Below are positions 35,096 to 43,069 of a stretch of 64,000 nt of DNA, piece by piece (within the stretch, counting starts at the first letter, position 1; the number at the start of each line of letters is the position of its first letter). The notes under the pieces are model-generated. The model was not told the DNA's origin, searched no databases, and saw nothing but the letters and a program-made list of their open reading frames with translations. The stretch is from the NCBI GenBank assembly GCA_001897855.1, contig MKUO01000023.1:1-64000 (forward strand), written 5' to 3'. This DNA comes from Bacteroidetes bacterium 43-93 (GTDB lineage Bacteria; Bacteroidota; Bacteroidia; Chitinophagales; Chitinophagaceae). The position numbers and the translations under genes were made by a program.

Positions 35096-35803
35096 ATGAA
35101 TCCAAATGAATTTCAGAAATATGCCGTGAAGCATCATGGCATCAGCAGCGCAACACTGCACAATTATTCATCTGCACTTTACAAGAATCCTTCAGCGCTT
35201 ACTCCATATATCATTGAAGAACGCCCGCTGAACGTAGCTTCTATGGACGTGTTCAGCCGTTTGATGATGGACCGCATCATATTCCTGGGCGAGGCTATCA
35301 ACGACTATGTAGCGAACATTGTAACAGCACAGCTGCTGTTTTTGGAAAGTACAGACCGCAACCGCGATGTACAGATGTATATCAATAGCCCGGGTGGTAG
35401 CGTATATGCAGGCTTAGGTATCTATGATACTATGCAGATCATCAACCCCGATGTATCTACGATCTGTACCGGTATTGGCGCTTCTATGGCTGCCGTACTG
35501 ATGTGCGCAGGTACCAAAGGAAAGCGTACCGCTTTGAAACACAGCCGCATCATGATACACCAACCATTGGGTGGTGCAGAAGGCCAGGCAAGTGATATCG
35601 AGATCACTGCACGTGAAATAGGCAAGCTGAAGAAAGAACTGTACGAGATCATCTCTTTCCACAGCGGACAAAAACTGGCTAAAGTGGAAAAAGACAGCGA
35701 TCGCGACTATTGGATGACCGCACAGGAAGCAAAAGAATACGGTATGGTAGATGAAGTGCTGGAACGCAACCCACGCAAAGCTGATGCAGGCGAAGCGAAA
35801 TAA
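35096..35803 (+). CDS. clpP: ATP-dependent Clp protease proteolytic subunit
   Basis: Serine protease that forms the double-heptamer chamber fed by ClpX/ClpA/ClpC. The 235-residue protein has the catalytic triad S130 (TGIGASMAAVL), H155 (MIHQPLGG) and D204 (DRDYWMTAQEA), plus the INSPGGSV oxyanion/strand motif (97-104). The N-terminal region of about 50 residues before the core is a little longer than in E. coli. clpX is not next to it here. The gene ends at a strong bidirectional terminator. Confidence 0.97.
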   Translation: MNPNEFQKYAVKHHGISSATLHNYSSALYKNPSALTPYIIEERPLNVASMDVFSRLMMDRIIFLGEAINDYVANIVTAQLLFLESTDRNRDVQMYINSPGGSVYAGLGIYDTMQIINPDVSTICTGIGASMAAVLMCAGTKGKRTALKHSRIMIHQPLGGAEGQASDIEITAREIGKLKKELYEIISFHSGQKLAKVEKDSDRDYWMTAQEAKEYGMVDEVLERNPRKADAGEAK

Positions 35804-35823
35804 ATTTAACTGAATAGCAGATT

Positions 35824-35855
35824 AAAAAAGACCGGAATTAAATTCCGGTCTTTTT
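35824..35855. terminator. Bidirectional terminator after clpP
   Basis: AAAAAAGACCGGAATT and AATTCCGGTCTTTTT form a long stem around a single central A; it serves clpP (+) and the convergent kinase-RapZ gene (-). Confidence 0.92.
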
Positions 35856-35863
35856 AGTTTTAT

Positions 35864-37333
35864 CTAGCTTTCCTGAAGTACCCATTTGGTTTCGTTCAGA
35901 TGAGATACCACCACCTCAATACTGTACTTACTTTTTAGGTATGCGGCCAGGTTTTCCGCAGCATATACAGAACGGTGTTGCCCACCTGTGCAGCCAAATG
36001 CTACGCTCAGATGCTCGAAACCGCGGGAGATATAATCTTCCACATTCAGCGATACCAGGTTATATACATTCGACATGAAATCGGGCATGCGTGTTTCCCT
36101 TTCCAGGAATTGCTTTACCGGCTCGTCCTGTCCGGTAAGATGCTTATAAGCTGCATAGCGGCCGGGGTTTAATAAACCACGGCAATCGAATACATAACCA
36201 CCACCATGCGATCCTTTATCTTTTGGTATGCCATTCTTGTACGAGAAGCTGGAAATCTGTACCTGTAACTTTATATTTTCATTTTTGACAGCGGGCTGTG
36301 CGTAACGGCTCTGCATATCAGCAGAGGATAGCTGTTCCAGCAACTTACGCATCTCAGGATACGCCGGCAAAGAAGGATTGTTGGACAGGAAAGAATCAAG
36401 ATTCTTTAACGCCGGACCGATGCTGCTGATGAAGTGAGGCTTATGCTGCAGCAAGCCGCGGAAACCATAGGCGCCTAATACCTGTAGGATGCGCAGTAAT
36501 ACAAACTGCTGGTAGCCTTTGCGAAAATGGATCTCATCTACACGGCTGATGTGCAGATTGCCCATGCTTTTAATATAGCCGTTCAGCAGGTCTTCCTTCC
36601 AGGCATCGGGCAACTGGGCTTTTGCCTGCCATAACAGTGATGCGATATCGTACTGGGGCGGACCTTGCATAGCGCCCTGGTAATCGATAAAATAAACATT
36701 GCCATTGTGCAGCATGATGTTGCGGCTCTGAAAATCGCGATACATCAGCATCTGCGGTTGTATGCGGCCCAGCTCCTTGCTCAGCTGTTCCATCTCATCA
36801 ATGAGCAGGCCCTTATCGTATTGTATATTCTGCAGGTCGGCAAAGTAATATTTGAAGTACAACAGATCGGCCATGATGGCTTTCTCATCAAAGCGGCGAG
36901 TGCTGAAGCATTGATAAAAATCGGCTTCGCGGCCTGCTATCCATTGCATTTTAGCAAGCTGTTCCAGCGCTTTATGGAAATATTGCCTTACTTCATTCGT
37001 CTGCCCTTCCTGTTTTAGCAGATCAAATAAAGTAGTGCTGCCAAGGTCTTGCTGCAGGTAATAACGGCGATCTTTGCTGGTGCTAAATACTTCAGGAACA
37101 TTGATCTCGTGCTTGCGAAACAGATCTGTGAAGTAGAAATAAGTATTGTTTTCAGCTACGTTGGTATTGTAAGTGCCTATAGCAGAGCTCTTATCTGCAG
37201 ACATGCGATAGTATCGGCGATCAGAGCCTGAAACCGGCAATAATTCAGTTTTTTCGGGTTTAACGCCGAAATGATCTTCAAATAATTTTTCTAAAACGGT
37301 AATGGTTTGTGCAGATGGTTTGTTTGCGGTCAT
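35864..37333 (-). CDS. Aminoglycoside-phosphotransferase-like kinase fused to a RapZ C-terminal domain
   Basis: A 489-residue two-domain protein. Residues 1-340 are an APH/choline-kinase fold: the catalytic loop is MYRDFQSRNIM (D and N in place) and the metal motif is FIDYQGAMQGP, with PQYDIASLLWQA. Residues about 352-489 match the C-terminal half of RapZ: HGGGYVFDCRGLLNPGR and AFGCTGGQHRSVYAAE. In enterobacteria this RapZ half senses GlcN6P and binds small RNAs; here the RapZ N-terminal P-loop kinase is replaced by an APH fold. The phospho-acceptor is unknown. It overlaps the preceding SixA-like gene by 4 bp. Confidence 0.9.
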   Translation of the reverse strand: MTANKPSAQTITVLEKLFEDHFGVKPEKTELLPVSGSDRRYYRMSADKSSAIGTYNTNVAENNTYFYFTDLFRKHEINVPEVFSTSKDRRYYLQQDLGSTTLFDLLKQEGQTNEVRQYFHKALEQLAKMQWIAGREADFYQCFSTRRFDEKAIMADLLYFKYYFADLQNIQYDKGLLIDEMEQLSKELGRIQPQMLMYRDFQSRNIMLHNGNVYFIDYQGAMQGPPQYDIASLLWQAKAQLPDAWKEDLLNGYIKSMGNLHISRVDEIHFRKGYQQFVLLRILQVLGAYGFRGLLQHKPHFISSIGPALKNLDSFLSNNPSLPAYPEMRKLLEQLSSADMQSRYAQPAVKNENIKLQVQISSFSYKNGIPKDKGSHGGGYVFDCRGLLNPGRYAAYKHLTGQDEPVKQFLERETRMPDFMSNVYNLVSLNVEDYISRGFEHLSVAFGCTGGQHRSVYAAENLAAYLKSKYSIEVVVSHLNETKWVLQES

Positions 37334-37833
37334 TTTATGTTCTTAGGATACTCAAATAAAAATACTTCTTTCTTTATCCGGTGAAACTCGTTCCATTGAT
37401 CGGCTTCGAAACGGATGCCTGCTACAGCGCAGGTGGGCATATTATCAATATAAAATTCATCAGACAGCTCGTTCACAAACTCTGTGATGCCGGGATTATG
37501 CGCTACAATGTAAACGGTCTTTACATTGTCCTGCACCTCGTACAGCACTTCTTCAAACACAGAAGGAATACAGTGATACAGTTTCTCGTACCAGCGGATA
37601 TTAGCCTCGTCATAACCTACAGCCGCAGCTATCTTTTTGGCGGTTTGTTTTGCCCTCTTCGCTGTACTGGATATAATAAGATCCGGCACCAGCTTTCTCT
37701 TCTTCAGCTCTTCTCCCATCATCGGGGCATCTTTCTCACCGCGATCATTGAGAGGGCGCTCAAAATCACTTTGCAAGGGGTTAGCCCAACTCGATTTCGC
37801 ATGCCTGATCATCACAAGGGTTCGTTGCATCAT
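37330..37833 (-). CDS. Histidine phosphatase, SixA-like
   Basis: A 167-residue cytosolic enzyme of the branch-2-like histidine phosphatase superfamily. The phospho-histidine-forming RHA motif is in LVMIRHAKSSW (residues 5-15); the second arginine/phosphate pocket is in STAKRAKQTAKKIA; the second catalytic His is in VYIVAHNPGI. The short length matches SixA, which dephosphorylates phosphohistidine in phosphotransfer proteins, but the true substrate here is unknown. It sits 1 bp after lpxH and overlaps the kinase-RapZ gene, so all three are one transcript. Confidence 0.9.
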   Translation of the reverse strand: MMQRTLVMIRHAKSSWANPLQSDFERPLNDRGEKDAPMMGEELKKRKLVPDLIISSTAKRAKQTAKKIAAAVGYDEANIRWYEKLYHCIPSVFEEVLYEVQDNVKTVYIVAHNPGITEFVNELSDEFYIDNMPTCAVAGIRFEADQWNEFHRIKKEVFLFEYPKNIK

Positions 37834-37834
37834 A

Positions 37835-38593
37835 TTACTTGCCTTTATAAAATTGGAGTTTCAAATGTTCGCCATCGAAAACAGCGTAGCTATCATACTT
37901 TATCCAGTCGCCCAGGTTCACATAGAGGCTGTTTTGCGGTAATGGGTATTCTATGGCTATATGCCTGTGGCCGAAGATGAAATAGTCGATGTGCTCCTGT
38001 TTCAACCGCTCCAAAGCATATTGCACCAGCCATTCTTTCTCAGGCCCCAGGAAAGGATCTTCTTCCACCCCATGCTTTGGGCCAAGGCGGCTAAACCATT
38101 CTGCCATACCTACACCGGTATCGGGATGTATGCGCCGATAAAGCCATTGCGATACTTTATTGCGGAGTACGCCCTTCAGCAGTTTATAGCCATGATCGCC
38201 GGGGCCGAGACCATCGCCATGGGCTATCACAAATTTCTTACCGTTAAATGTTCTTTCGATAGGCTCATGATGCACAGGAATACCCAGCTCTTCGCTGAAG
38301 TAACCCCTCATCCACAGATCGTGGTTGCCTGTAAATGCTTCTATGTGTAATCCTGCATCAGATAATTCTGCCAGCTTGCCCAGGAAACGCGTGTAGCCTT
38401 TAGGCACTACACGCTTGTACTCGAACCAGGCATCAAAAAGATCGCCAACCAGGAATAATTGAAAAGCATCATCCTTAATGGAATCCAGCCAATTGCATAA
38501 ACGTCTTTCGCGGGCGATGCTTGTTTCCCTATCGGGAATACCCAAATGAAAATCGGATGCGAAATAAATTTTTTTACCGGATGGCAGGTCCAT
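37835..38593 (-). CDS. lpxH: UDP-2,3-diacylglucosamine diphosphatase-like metallophosphoesterase
   Basis: A 252-residue calcineurin-type phosphoesterase. The metal motifs are in order: D-x-H in FASDFHLGI, GD in VGDLFDAW, GNHD in TGNHDLWM, H in VIAHGDGLGPGD and GHRH. The LpxH-specific pattern LFDAWFEYK and GDHGYKLLK supports UDP-2,3-diacylglucosamine cleavage to lipid X in lipid A synthesis at the inner face of the membrane. Other metallophosphoesterases cannot be fully excluded. It begins the lpxH / SixA-like / kinase-RapZ operon. Confidence 0.88.
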   Translation of the reverse strand: MDLPSGKKIYFASDFHLGIPDRETSIARERRLCNWLDSIKDDAFQLFLVGDLFDAWFEYKRVVPKGYTRFLGKLAELSDAGLHIEAFTGNHDLWMRGYFSEELGIPVHHEPIERTFNGKKFVIAHGDGLGPGDHGYKLLKGVLRNKVSQWLYRRIHPDTGVGMAEWFSRLGPKHGVEEDPFLGPEKEWLVQYALERLKQEHIDYFIFGHRHIAIEYPLPQNSLYVNLGDWIKYDSYAVFDGEHLKLQFYKGK

Positions 38594-38696
38594 GAAATGC
38601 AGATCGGATGGGGATGCAAGTTACTCTAAAATGCCCAAATACATAGATGACAGCCGTCATTAAAACGGCCTTAAAATATTTATTTAGAAAAATATT

Positions 38697-38729
38697 TTTG
38701 GAAGTATGAAAATCACACCTATATCTTTG
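38697..38729 (+). promoter_or_regulatory. Promoter of the SAM-riboswitch operon
   Basis: TTTG at 38697-38700 and TATCTTTG at 38722-38729 with a 21-nt spacer, an excellent match to the Bacteroidota consensus. The aptamer starts about 20 nt downstream. Confidence 0.85.
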
Positions 38730-38748
38730 CACCAGTTCTTTACAGTAT

Positions 38749-38864
38749 CTCTTATCAAGAAAGGCGGAGGGTTATGGCCCGATGATGCCTTAGCAACCTC
38801 CCCGGTGCAAACCGGGAACTGGTGCTAATTCCATCCCACAGCAATGTGGGGCAGATAAGTCAGA
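38749..38864 (+). ncRNA. SAM-I (S-box) riboswitch aptamer
   Basis: The S-box core is clear. P1 pairs CTTATC (38751-38756) with GATAAG (38854-38859). The 5' part has GGCGGAGGG then TGGCCCGATGATGCC and AGCAACC; P3 is CCCGGTG..CCGGG; then comes the invariant GGTGCTAATTCC and a P4 hairpin CCCACAGCAATGTGGG. It lies between lpxH and the trans-sulfuration gene in a 462-bp gene-free stretch. It senses S-adenosylmethionine to switch off methionine-pathway genes. The remainder of the stretch (38594-38696) holds nothing recognisable on the lpxH side. Confidence 0.95.
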
Positions 38865-38883
38865 CGGATCAATTTCGCTTGAA

Positions 38884-38899
38884 ACAATCTACAGATTGT
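38884..38899 (+). promoter_or_regulatory. Small linker hairpin of the expression platform
   Basis: ACAATCT and AGATTGT form a 7-bp hairpin between aptamer and terminator. It may help bring together the two antiterminator strands. Confidence 0.45.
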
Positions 38900-38911
38900 A
38901 AAACATAGTAG

Positions 38912-38944
38912 AAAGCTCTTCTGATTTATCGGAAGAGCTTTTTT
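38912..38944 (+). terminator. SAM-responsive intrinsic terminator and its antiterminator strand
   Basis: AAAGCTCTTC (38912-38921) and GAAGAGCTTT (38932-38941) form a 10-bp stem ending in a T-run. TCTGATTTATC (38920-38930), in the stem and loop, is complementary at all 11 positions (one G-U) to GATAAGTCAGA (38854-38864), the 3' strand of aptamer helix P1 and its flank. So without SAM the P1 strand can pair here and destroy the terminator; with SAM, P1 forms and the terminator is free. This mechanism is read from the sequence. Confidence 0.88.
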
Positions 38945-39055
38945 ATTGCCCGCAGGTACCAGGGCAGTAAAAGAATTCTTCCGGTAAACATCTCGCCTTC
39001 CTGGTAACGGATCGTATCGAAACACCAAATCGTAACCATCTAAAAAACAGGAAGA

Positions 39056-40237
39056 ATGAGTAACGCAACAGAGCTGATACATAGCATACCGGTAGATCCG
39101 CTGACAGGATCGATATCCGTACCCATTTATCAAACATCCACTTTTGTGCAGGACGCGCCCGGCGTGAACAAGGGTTATGATTATGCACGCAGCAACAACC
39201 CGACAAGGGAAACACTAGAGAACATCATTGCCAAACTGGAAGGCGGCGTAAAGGCATCTGCCTTCGCCAGCGGACTTGCTGCGATAGACGCGGTAGTGAA
39301 GCTCCTGCAAAGTGGTGATGAGATACTGGCAGTAGATGATATTTACGGCGGCGCATTTCGCCTGTTTACGCATATCTACGCCAAATTCGGCATTAAAGTA
39401 AACTATGTGGATACTACCGATGTAGCGAATGTACTGGATGCAATTACACCCAATACGAAATTGATATGGCTGGAAAGCCCTACTAATCCGACATTGAAGA
39501 TCAGTGATATAGCTGGCATTGCCAAAATAGCAAAGCAATATGGCATACTGCTCTGCGTTGATAATACTTTTGCTTCACCTGTACTGCAACAACCCATAAA
39601 ACTGGGCGCCGACCTTGTAGTGCATAGCGCTACCAAATACCTTGGCGGCCATAGCGACCTGATAGCAGGATTGGTAGTATCTGCAACACAAGAACTGGGG
39701 GAACAAATAAAATTCATACAGAATGCAAGTGGTGCTATCCTGTCTCCCAACGATAGCTGGCTCATCATTCGTGGAGTAGAGACCCTGCACCTGCGTATGC
39801 AGGAACATTGCAGGAATGCAGAAAAAGTTGCGACCTTTCTTGCGCAGCATCCTGTGATAGATAAGGTTTATTATCCCGGATTGATCTCACATCCTAACCA
39901 TCATATTGCAGCGAAACAACAGTCAGGTTTCGGAGGTATCATATCCTTTACACTGAAGAACGATACGGAAGATGCAGCAAAACAGGTTGTCTGCAGCACC
40001 CAACTCTTTAAACTCGCGGAAAGCCTGGGCGGTATCAAAAGCCTGCTGTGTCACCCCGCCAAGATGACTCATAAATCCATACCGGCAGAAAAACGTCGTG
40101 CTGCCGGCGTAGCGGATAGTTTAATACGCTTAAGCATAGGCCTTGAACAAGCAGATGATCTGATCAGAGACATAGAACAAGCCCTCAATAAAGTAACAGA
40201 GCTTGCAGCATCTGAAAACATAGCTGCTTTTCAATAA
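39056..40237 (+). CDS. Trans-sulfuration PLP enzyme (cystathionine gamma-synthase/lyase or homocysteine-forming homologue)
   Basis: A 393-residue Cys/Met-metabolism PLP enzyme. The cofactor lysine is K194 in HSATKYLGGHSD; YDYARSNNPTRETLE (41-55) and the phosphate-binding AFASGLAAID are typical. Cystathionine gamma-synthase, gamma-lyase and O-acylhomoserine sulfhydrylases share this fold. The SAM riboswitch upstream and homoserine dehydrogenase downstream argue for a methionine-biosynthetic role: joining an acyl-homoserine with cysteine or sulfide. No lyase-specific feature is evident, so MetB is the best guess. It is the first gene of the operon. Confidence 0.9.
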   Translation: MSNATELIHSIPVDPLTGSISVPIYQTSTFVQDAPGVNKGYDYARSNNPTRETLENIIAKLEGGVKASAFASGLAAIDAVVKLLQSGDEILAVDDIYGGAFRLFTHIYAKFGIKVNYVDTTDVANVLDAITPNTKLIWLESPTNPTLKISDIAGIAKIAKQYGILLCVDNTFASPVLQQPIKLGADLVVHSATKYLGGHSDLIAGLVVSATQELGEQIKFIQNASGAILSPNDSWLIIRGVETLHLRMQEHCRNAEKVATFLAQHPVIDKVYYPGLISHPNHHIAAKQQSGFGGIISFTLKNDTEDAAKQVVCSTQLFKLAESLGGIKSLLCHPAKMTHKSIPAEKRRAAGVADSLIRLSIGLEQADDLIRDIEQALNKVTELAASENIAAFQ

Positions 40238-40276
40238 ATAATTCATTCACTGTCTAACAATAAAAAACTAAAAACA

Positions 40277-41527
40277 ATGTCTATTCCACAAAAGAAATTA
40301 TCCATCGGTTTGTTTGGCTTTGGCGTAGTTGGCACCGGCCTTTATAAGGTATTGCAGCAAACCCCATCACTGAACGCAGAGATAAAAAAAGTGTGTATCA
40401 AGCATCCTGAAAAGAAACGCGAAGCACCGGAAACGCTATTCACCGTTGACCCGGACATATTGCTGAATGATGAAAGCATTAATGTGATCGTAGAACTGAT
40501 CGATGATGCAGATGCGGCTTATTATATCGTCAGCAAAGCACTGACATCGGGCAAAGCTGTAGTAAGCGCCAATAAAAAGATGATCGCGGAGCATTTACCA
40601 GAACTGCTGGCGATCCAAAAAGAATACGGAACACCGTTCCTGTATGAGTCCGCCTGTTGCGCCAGTATACCCGTGATACGCAACCTGGAAGAGTATTATG
40701 ACAATGACCTGCTGCAAGGTGTTAGTGGTATTGTGAACGGCTCTACCAATTATATCCTTACCCGTGTAGCACAGGATAAGCTGACATTTGAAGAAGCACT
40801 GCTACAGGCACAGATAGAAGGTTTTGCAGAAAGCAATCCTGCACTGGATGTAGAAGGTATTGACGCTGTAAATAAACTATCCATACTGCTGACACATGCT
40901 TATGGAATAGTAGCGCATCCACAGGAGATCATACACAGCGGCATACAAAACCTGCAGGCACATGATGCTGTATTTGCCAAAGAAAAAGGCTTTGAAATAA
41001 AACTGGTAGCGCAAGCTAAAAAGCTGGAGGATGGTAATGTTGCTGCATTTGTATTGCCACAGTTCGTAGATAATACTAATCAGCTATACAATGTACGCAA
41101 TGAATATAACGGTGTAGTTATAGAAAGCGGGCTTGCAGATAAGCAGTTCTTCTACGGCAAGGGTGCAGGTAGCTTCCCTACAGCATCTGCAGTATTGAGC
41201 GATCTTTCTGCACTTAGGTACGATTACAAATACGAGTATAAGAAACTGCACAACAAAACTGCAGGTAACCTGAGCAATGATTTCTTCCTGAGGGTGTATG
41301 TAAGTTTTGAAGGCCTCTTCCAGGTGCCACACGAGAGATTTGAACGTATAGAAGAATGGAGCAGCAGTGAGAAGAAATGCCATGTGATAGGCGTTATCAA
41401 ATTCTCAAAACTGCGTGATAGCCAGTGGTGGAAGAAAAAAGGTATATCTGTTATTGTATGGCCGGATGCTTTTGTAACGGACGTAGTAGTAAAAGAACCG
41501 GTGGAGGATTTTTTGGCCGTGGTTTAA
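40277..41527 (+). CDS. hom: Homoserine dehydrogenase
   Basis: Reduces aspartate semialdehyde to homoserine. The 416-residue protein has the NAD(P) motif GLFGFGVVGTGL (11-22), the SANKKMIAEH and ESACCASIPVIR segments and the NGSTNYILTR signature of the catalytic domain. The C-terminal region (about 335-416) replaces the common ACT regulatory domain with a short LRVYVSFEGLF-type remnant, so allosteric feedback by threonine may be reduced or different. It is 39 bp downstream of the trans-sulfuration gene, under the same SAM riboswitch, and its TAA overlaps the convergent TIGR02757 stop. Confidence 0.93.
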   Translation: MSIPQKKLSIGLFGFGVVGTGLYKVLQQTPSLNAEIKKVCIKHPEKKREAPETLFTVDPDILLNDESINVIVELIDDADAAYYIVSKALTSGKAVVSANKKMIAEHLPELLAIQKEYGTPFLYESACCASIPVIRNLEEYYDNDLLQGVSGIVNGSTNYILTRVAQDKLTFEEALLQAQIEGFAESNPALDVEGIDAVNKLSILLTHAYGIVAHPQEIIHSGIQNLQAHDAVFAKEKGFEIKLVAQAKKLEDGNVAAFVLPQFVDNTNQLYNVRNEYNGVVIESGLADKQFFYGKGAGSFPTASAVLSDLSALRYDYKYEYKKLHNKTAGNLSNDFFLRVYVSFEGLFQVPHERFERIEEWSSSEKKCHVIGVIKFSKLRDSQWWKKKGISVIVWPDAFVTDVVVKEPVEDFLAVV

Positions 41528-42297
41528 AACCGCTCGGCCATTCCCAGTCCGAAGAGCGCATAGTCATAAACAGCAGGATCGGCGGGATTTAATTCACGTA
41601 AGTGGGAGGTAAGGGCAAGGGCGTTTTGCCAATTCGATTTTTCATCATGGATCAATTGAAGGCGAAACGCCACTCTTGCTACATGCACATCCAGCGGGCA
41701 TACCAGTTGCGATGGCTTTATCTTCTTCCAGATACCAAAGTCAACGCCTTGCTTATCCTTACGAACCATCCAGCGGAGGTACATGTTGATGCGTTTGCAG
41801 GCCGATTTACGCGCGGGCGTGGAGATATGTTTCTTCGTACGTTCGGGGTGATCGATGGAAAAGAAATAATTGTGAAAGTGGATCAATGCCTCTTCAACCG
41901 TTTCATGATCGTATCTCTTTTGCGGCACGAAGGCATCTTCCAAACTATCATACGCACTATAATGATATTGCAGGAAATGGATGAAGTATAACAGGTCTGT
42001 AGCGTTAAAGGTACGGTGCGCAAAGCCCAGCATCTTTTGCAAATCAGTATCGTGGTGATTTAGAATAAAGTCATAGGGAGCTTCATCCATCCAATGCATC
42101 AGCTTGTTGCAGCTATTGATAATGCTGGTACGGTTGCCCCATGCCAGTATAGCTGCAAACAAGCCTGCTATTTCTATATCCTGCTTTTTGCTAAACCGAT
42201 GCGGTACCTGTATGGGATCTCCTGAAATAAAAGAAGGCTGATTGTACAGCCTTACTTTTTCATCCAGTAATTTCTTTAACTCCTTCACATTTTCCAT
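41524..42297 (-). CDS. TIGR02757 (DUF2400) family protein
   Basis: A 257-residue protein of the TIGR02757 family, in which function is unknown. Recognisable blocks are DPIQVPHRF near residue 26, DIEIAGLFAAILAWGNRTSI, a KSACKRINMYLRWMVRK stretch and VCPLDVHVARVA. The RINMYLRWMVR and D-x-H-V combination recalls HhH-GPD DNA glycosylases, which suggests a nucleic-acid role, but this is a resemblance only. It is followed by a cyclophilin gene transcribed just upstream of it on the same strand (13-bp gap). Confidence 0.9.
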   Translation of the reverse strand: MENVKELKKLLDEKVRLYNQPSFISGDPIQVPHRFSKKQDIEIAGLFAAILAWGNRTSIINSCNKLMHWMDEAPYDFILNHHDTDLQKMLGFAHRTFNATDLLYFIHFLQYHYSAYDSLEDAFVPQKRYDHETVEEALIHFHNYFFSIDHPERTKKHISTPARKSACKRINMYLRWMVRKDKQGVDFGIWKKIKPSQLVCPLDVHVARVAFRLQLIHDEKSNWQNALALTSHLRELNPADPAVYDYALFGLGMAERF

Positions 42298-42310
42298 CCT
42301 CTTATTTTGA

Positions 42311-42982
42311 CTAGAATATTCCCAAAAACTTCTTTTTCTTAATACGCACTTTTATCATCCTGATATCTTCTTTTGGCCTGTCGGCGCCATCTCTTTCCAC
42401 AGCAGCTATTTTATCTACTACATCCATGCCTTCTTCTACTATGCCAAACACTGTGTAGTTACCATCCAGGTGAGGGGTGCCTCCTTTTGTTTTATAAATA
42501 TTGCGCTGCATGGGTGTGAATTTACGTCCTGTAGAGGTTGATATTTTATCCAGCTCATCGTCTGTAAACGTTTTGCCGACTACAATATAAAACTGGCAAC
42601 CGCTCGATGCCTTTTCAGGATTATTGTCCCGCGCCATACCTACAGCGCCACGCTGGTGAAAATCAGTAGTATTGATCTCGGCAGGTACGCGATAGCCTAC
42701 ATCACCCTCACCCAGTGCCTGGCCGGCAGCAGCATGTTTAGAATCAGGATCACCACCCTGGATAACGAAATTAGGTATCACGCGATGAAATAAAGTGCTG
42801 TCGTAAAACTTTTGTTTTATCAGCTTGAACATATTGTCCCTGTGCTTGGGTGTATTATCGTACAGGGCGAGGACGATCTTACCGTAGCTGGTTTCGATCT
42901 CCACTTTTTGTTTGTTACGGGTTTGAGCGATAGCTACTGTTAATAAGCAGAAGCTTAGGGCTGTTAATATTAGCTTTTTCAT
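42311..42982 (-). CDS. Cyclophilin-type peptidylprolyl isomerase, exported
   Basis: A 223-residue proline isomerase with a signal peptide (1-19, LTVAIAQ), so periplasmic. The cyclophilin core shows TLFHRVIPNFVIQGGDP with the catalytic Arg, the SSGCQFYIVVG strand and DGNYTVFGIVEEG. Length and motifs are typical of bacterial secreted PPIases that assist folding of envelope proteins. It lies 13 bp before the TIGR02757 gene on the same strand, so the two may be co-transcribed. Confidence 0.93.
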   Translation of the reverse strand: MKKLILTALSFCLLTVAIAQTRNKQKVEIETSYGKIVLALYDNTPKHRDNMFKLIKQKFYDSTLFHRVIPNFVIQGGDPDSKHAAAGQALGEGDVGYRVPAEINTTDFHQRGAVGMARDNNPEKASSGCQFYIVVGKTFTDDELDKISTSTGRKFTPMQRNIYKTKGGTPHLDGNYTVFGIVEEGMDVVDKIAAVERDGADRPKEDIRMIKVRIKKKKFLGIF

Positions 42983-43047
42983 TTTGTATGGTTAATATAT
43001 TATGTCCGGCTTTTATGGTGCGAACATAGCAACAAAAAACTAAATTA

Positions 43048-43069
43048 GCATACAATATACATTGTATGC
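43048..43069. promoter_or_regulatory. 22-bp dyad covering the corA start codon
   Basis: GCATACAAT (43048-43056) and ATTGTATGC (43061-43069) are perfectly complementary with a 4-nt spacer. The corA ATG (43066-43068) is inside the right arm, so the dyad can hide the start codon in mRNA or form an operator. Confidence 0.55.
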
